From Phoronis ovalis (taxonomy: Eukaryota; Phoronida; Phoronidae): a DNA stretch of 12,219 nt. Below are positions 1-12,219 of this stretch, one piece after another. The stretch is taken from positions 6,195 to 18,413 of the forward strand of contig JAOXYB010018173.1 of NCBI GenBank assembly GCA_028565635.1. Reading direction: 5' to 3'. Both the position numbers and the translations under genes were made by a program. Numbering within the stretch: the stretch's first letter is position 1; every line of letters begins with the position of its first letter. The notes beneath the pieces are model-generated. The model had not been told where the DNA came from. It was given only the letters and a program-made list of their open reading frames with translations, and searched no databases.

Positions 1-7938
<7,938 letters not shown>

Positions 7939-9065
7939 AAAGCGCAGTGCAAATGTTTTAATCCATTCGTATCGTTTTCTTAATTTAAAGATTAAGGTTA
8001 TGCATATATTTTTTGCATATTGTTTATGACAATTTTAGTAATTATTACAGGTGTATTTTGATCCACTCATTTTGTACTTGCATTTATTAAGTCGCAGTAC
8101 TTCAATCAGCAAATCCATCTATAAAATTGTTCACTGACAAAATGTTTGTGATACAGAGAAAGGTTTTTAAAATTAGTCAAGAAATGTATAATCTTTCAGT
8201 AACTTTGGGAAAGAAAGTGCGATTGCAGTTTTGACTTGTAGGATTGTTTTGCATTGTTATCGTAATCATATACAAGCTTTGATAACTGATGGGTACTGGG
8301 GATTCATAAAAATGTACAAAACGTATGTTGTGAGGGTCTTTCATGGCATAAGTCGTTACATTATGTTCCAATAATAGTATGATTGTTAACAAGTGTTGTT
8401 GCTTGTGATGTGGTGGCAAGTCTCGCCTCAATGATTCTCTGCTTGTGCCCTATTGCACGACGGGAATGTAAAAAACATGTTAAACTTGTGTACTGCTTTT
8501 ACATAGTTCTTTACTGAATCAGTTCTGACAGTTCATAGTGTATTCAATAGATTTATATTGTTTTGTATTACACATTAGGTTTCTGAGTTGCGCTCTCTGC
8601 TACGGGAAAGTACAAAATATTGGTTTGCAAGTTACTCTATTTTTATAACGTGATCACAGCCAAGTCTCCCAATATAATAGTTATCACAGGATTCAAATTC
8701 CGTAAGCATGTGAAACATGCGTACACAAAGGAAATGCCAACAAAAATTTACTTCCCTAACTGCACTGTTTCATACAAATAGATGTGCAAAATTTCAGGCA
8801 GTGGCCTATCCAGATGTAACAGTAGTTATTTTACAAAAGATTGTCCGGGTAAATTTGACTATTTTACAGAAGAGCGCAACTCGGAAACCTATAGTTCGTA
8901 ATACTGCAGTTATCCTGTTAAAAGACCAGTTTTGATTTTACAAGGCGTTAAGAATTTTTATCTTTGAGAAGATGCATTGTCACTGCTGTGCTCAAATATT
9001 CAGGAAATATTGCTCTACATTAATTTATTTAATATTGTAAAAATAAAGATTATTTTTATGATTAT
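7939..9065 (+). other. PFKFB 3' UTR
   Basis: About 1.1 kb of AT-rich sequence follows the stop at 7936-7938. It has no conserved open frame; frames at 8177-8431 (minus) and 8717-8935 (plus) show no family features. The end is placed just after the AATAAA at 9042-9047. The exact cleavage site cannot be seen. Confidence 0.6.
9042..9047 (+). terminator. Poly(A) signal AATAAA for PFKFB
   Basis: A canonical AATAAA on the plus strand with a T-rich stretch (gattatttttatg) just downstream. It is the first canonical signal after the PFKFB stop codon, which makes it the likely end of the 7b transcript. Confidence 0.6.
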
Positions 9066-9585
9066 TGCACCCTTTATATTAGACACGTAATAAGTAGCAC
9101 AGAAATTCATAATGTAACAGTACAATAATGTGCGTCAAGGTGCCACATGCACCTAAACCATGGTTTGACCACTGTTAATCACAAACTAATAGTCTGCCAT
9201 CTATTTACATACCATAACAAGTACAATTTAAGAGCATTATGCACAGCTTTTGATCAGCTCGAGCAAGCCTACGGATTGCAAACATAATTATGCAAATTAA
9301 AGAAACGAAACAATATTGTAAAATATGCACAAGTGACCTATGCATGTAACCTACACTGAAATTGAGAGACATTGAAATATGCCATCATCAGAGAATAAAT
9401 ATGTGTCGTACATAAGTGACCTATGCCTGTAACCTACACTGAAATTGATTGAAATATGCCTTCATCAGAGAATAAATGTCTGTCGTATATAAGGCACAAA
9501 TTTAGTTTATACATGTACTATTACCAAAACATCCTACTGCCCATGAAAGCGTAGACTACAAAGCTTAACTTGTCCAAACTAACCA
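9066..9585. other. Intergenic gap between convergent genes
   Basis: About 0.5 kb lies between the inferred 3' ends of PFKFB and thioredoxin reductase. It holds a two-copy repeat of about 80 bp (9331-9493) and otherwise no recognised feature. Confidence 0.5.
9331..9493. repeat. Two-copy direct repeat of about 80 bp
   Basis: Copy 1 spans 9331-9413 and copy 2 spans 9414 to about 9493. They share aagtgacctatgc, gtaacctacactgaaattga, gaaatatgcc and tcatcagagaataaat. Copy 2 lacks about six bases (gagaca-like) and has several substitutions, so this duplication is older than the other repeats here. It may be part of a transposon remnant, though no ends were identified. Confidence 0.85.
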
Positions 9586-9599
9586 TAAATAATTATACA

Positions 9600-9605
9600 T
9601 TTATT
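9600..9605 (-). terminator. Poly(A) signal AATAAA for thioredoxin reductase
   Basis: TTTATT on the plus strand reads AATAAA on the minus strand. It lies 67 bases beyond the SECIS element, so a 3' UTR of about 350-380 bases would include the SECIS and end just past this signal. Confidence 0.6.
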
Positions 9606-9613
9606 ATAATTAC

Positions 9614-9629
9614 ATATATATATATATAT
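9614..9629. repeat. (AT)8 microsatellite
   Basis: A pure AT dinucleotide run. In the thioredoxin reductase transcript it lies between the SECIS and the poly(A) signal. Confidence 0.85.
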
Positions 9630-9671
9630 TGTGTACTCGTACTAAATTTGTGCCTAAATACTACACGGAAA

Positions 9672-9744
9672 CATGACTGGGCTTGTCAAATTTTGTCCGT
9701 CCTTGATCAAGGATTATGGACAAAACTATCATAAATGCGTCACA
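9672..9744 (-). promoter_or_regulatory. SECIS element (form 2) in the thioredoxin reductase 3' UTR
   Basis: This RNA hairpin recruits SBP2 and the selenocysteine elongation factor so that UGA is read as selenocysteine. On the minus strand, helix I pairs TGTGAC (9744-9739) with GTCATG (9677-9672), including two G-U pairs. An internal loop follows. The non-Watson-Crick core is ATGA (9732-9729) opposite TGA (9688-9686). Helix II includes TTTTGTCC (9725-9718) with GGACAAAA (9698-9691), extended by G-U and A-U pairs. The unpaired AA is at 9715-9714. A mini-helix TCCTT/AAGGA (9713-9700) closed by GATC makes it form 2. The core begins about 229 bases past the UGA, a normal distance. Every required element is present. 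Confidence 0.93.
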
Positions 9745-9954
9745 CTAACGCAGCAACAGACCATGTTTCCACAACTTCACAACCACGGCCCGCTGTTATC
9801 CAGGTATCAGACTAGAAGTACAGAGTATGTTCACACCGACTTACCAGAAGTGGTGTATTTAGCCAAAAAATAAATAAACGCTTCCCAGTATTTTTACAAA
9901 GATTGTACCAACATTTTTAAACAATAGTCTGACCCTGGTTTCGTACAGCGGGCT

Positions 9955-12219
<2,265 letters not shown>

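Noticed and set aside
8177-8431. 84-codon minus-strand open frame
   Set aside because: It lies in the PFKFB 3' UTR on the opposite strand, with no family features or poly(A) context.
9375-9475. ATGA motifs on the minus strand in the 80-bp repeat, as alternative SECIS cores
   Set aside because: No matching TGA, helix II or AA bulge follows them; the element at 9672-9744 has all parts.
9673-9873. Open frame on the plus strand, 66 codons
   Set aside because: It lies antisense to the SECIS and the 3' UTR of thioredoxin reductase and resembles no family.

Overview
This is eukaryotic nuclear DNA, AT-rich, with genes split by GT-AG introns. The best guess is an arthropod. No bacterial genes, CRISPR arrays or intact transposons are visible. 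Two protein-coding genes face each other tail to tail, and each runs off one edge of the window.

Left part (1-9047, + strand): the 3' half of a 6-phosphofructo-2-kinase/fructose-2,6-bisphosphatase gene (PFKFB; Pfrx in flies). Coding exons lie at 1-63, 737-810, 1217-1288, 1524-1673, 2222-2326, 2722-2851, then either 5380-5504 (7a) or 7071-7198 (7b), with a last exon at 7846-7938. All junctions keep the reading frame and the bisphosphatase catalytic residues are intact. Exons 7a and 7b are diverged copies of the same piece (27 of 39 aligned residues identical). They start in the same phase, so the gene appears able to make two C-termini. Exon 7a runs into its own stop codon, while 7b splices to a last exon coding 30 residues. 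The 3' end of exon 7b together with its splice donor has been amplified into a roughly 52-bp tandem array (about 7161-7627) that fills much of the following intron.

Right part (about 9580-12219, - strand): the last four coding exons of a thioredoxin reductase gene (11635-11742, 11075-11170, 10605-10739, 9955-10023). The last exon ends Gly-Cys-UGA-Gly-stop. The 3' UTR holds a well-formed SECIS element (9672-9744, minus strand), followed by an AATAAA signal at 9600-9605. This is therefore a selenocysteine thioredoxin reductase, and the TGA is not the end of the protein. Flies and honeybee carry cysteine versions, so the form here suggests an arthropod outside the holometabolous insects that have lost selenocysteine use. 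The species cannot be named from this window.

The rest is intron, UTR and intergenic DNA with short tandem repeats at 1000-1158, 9331-9493 and 10408-10484, and a hairpin at 1335-1380. The two genes meet across a gap of about 0.5 kb. Both enzymes touch redox balance: PFKFB sets glycolytic flux against pentose-phosphate flux, and thioredoxin reductase consumes NADPH. Nothing in the sequence shows that they are co-regulated.
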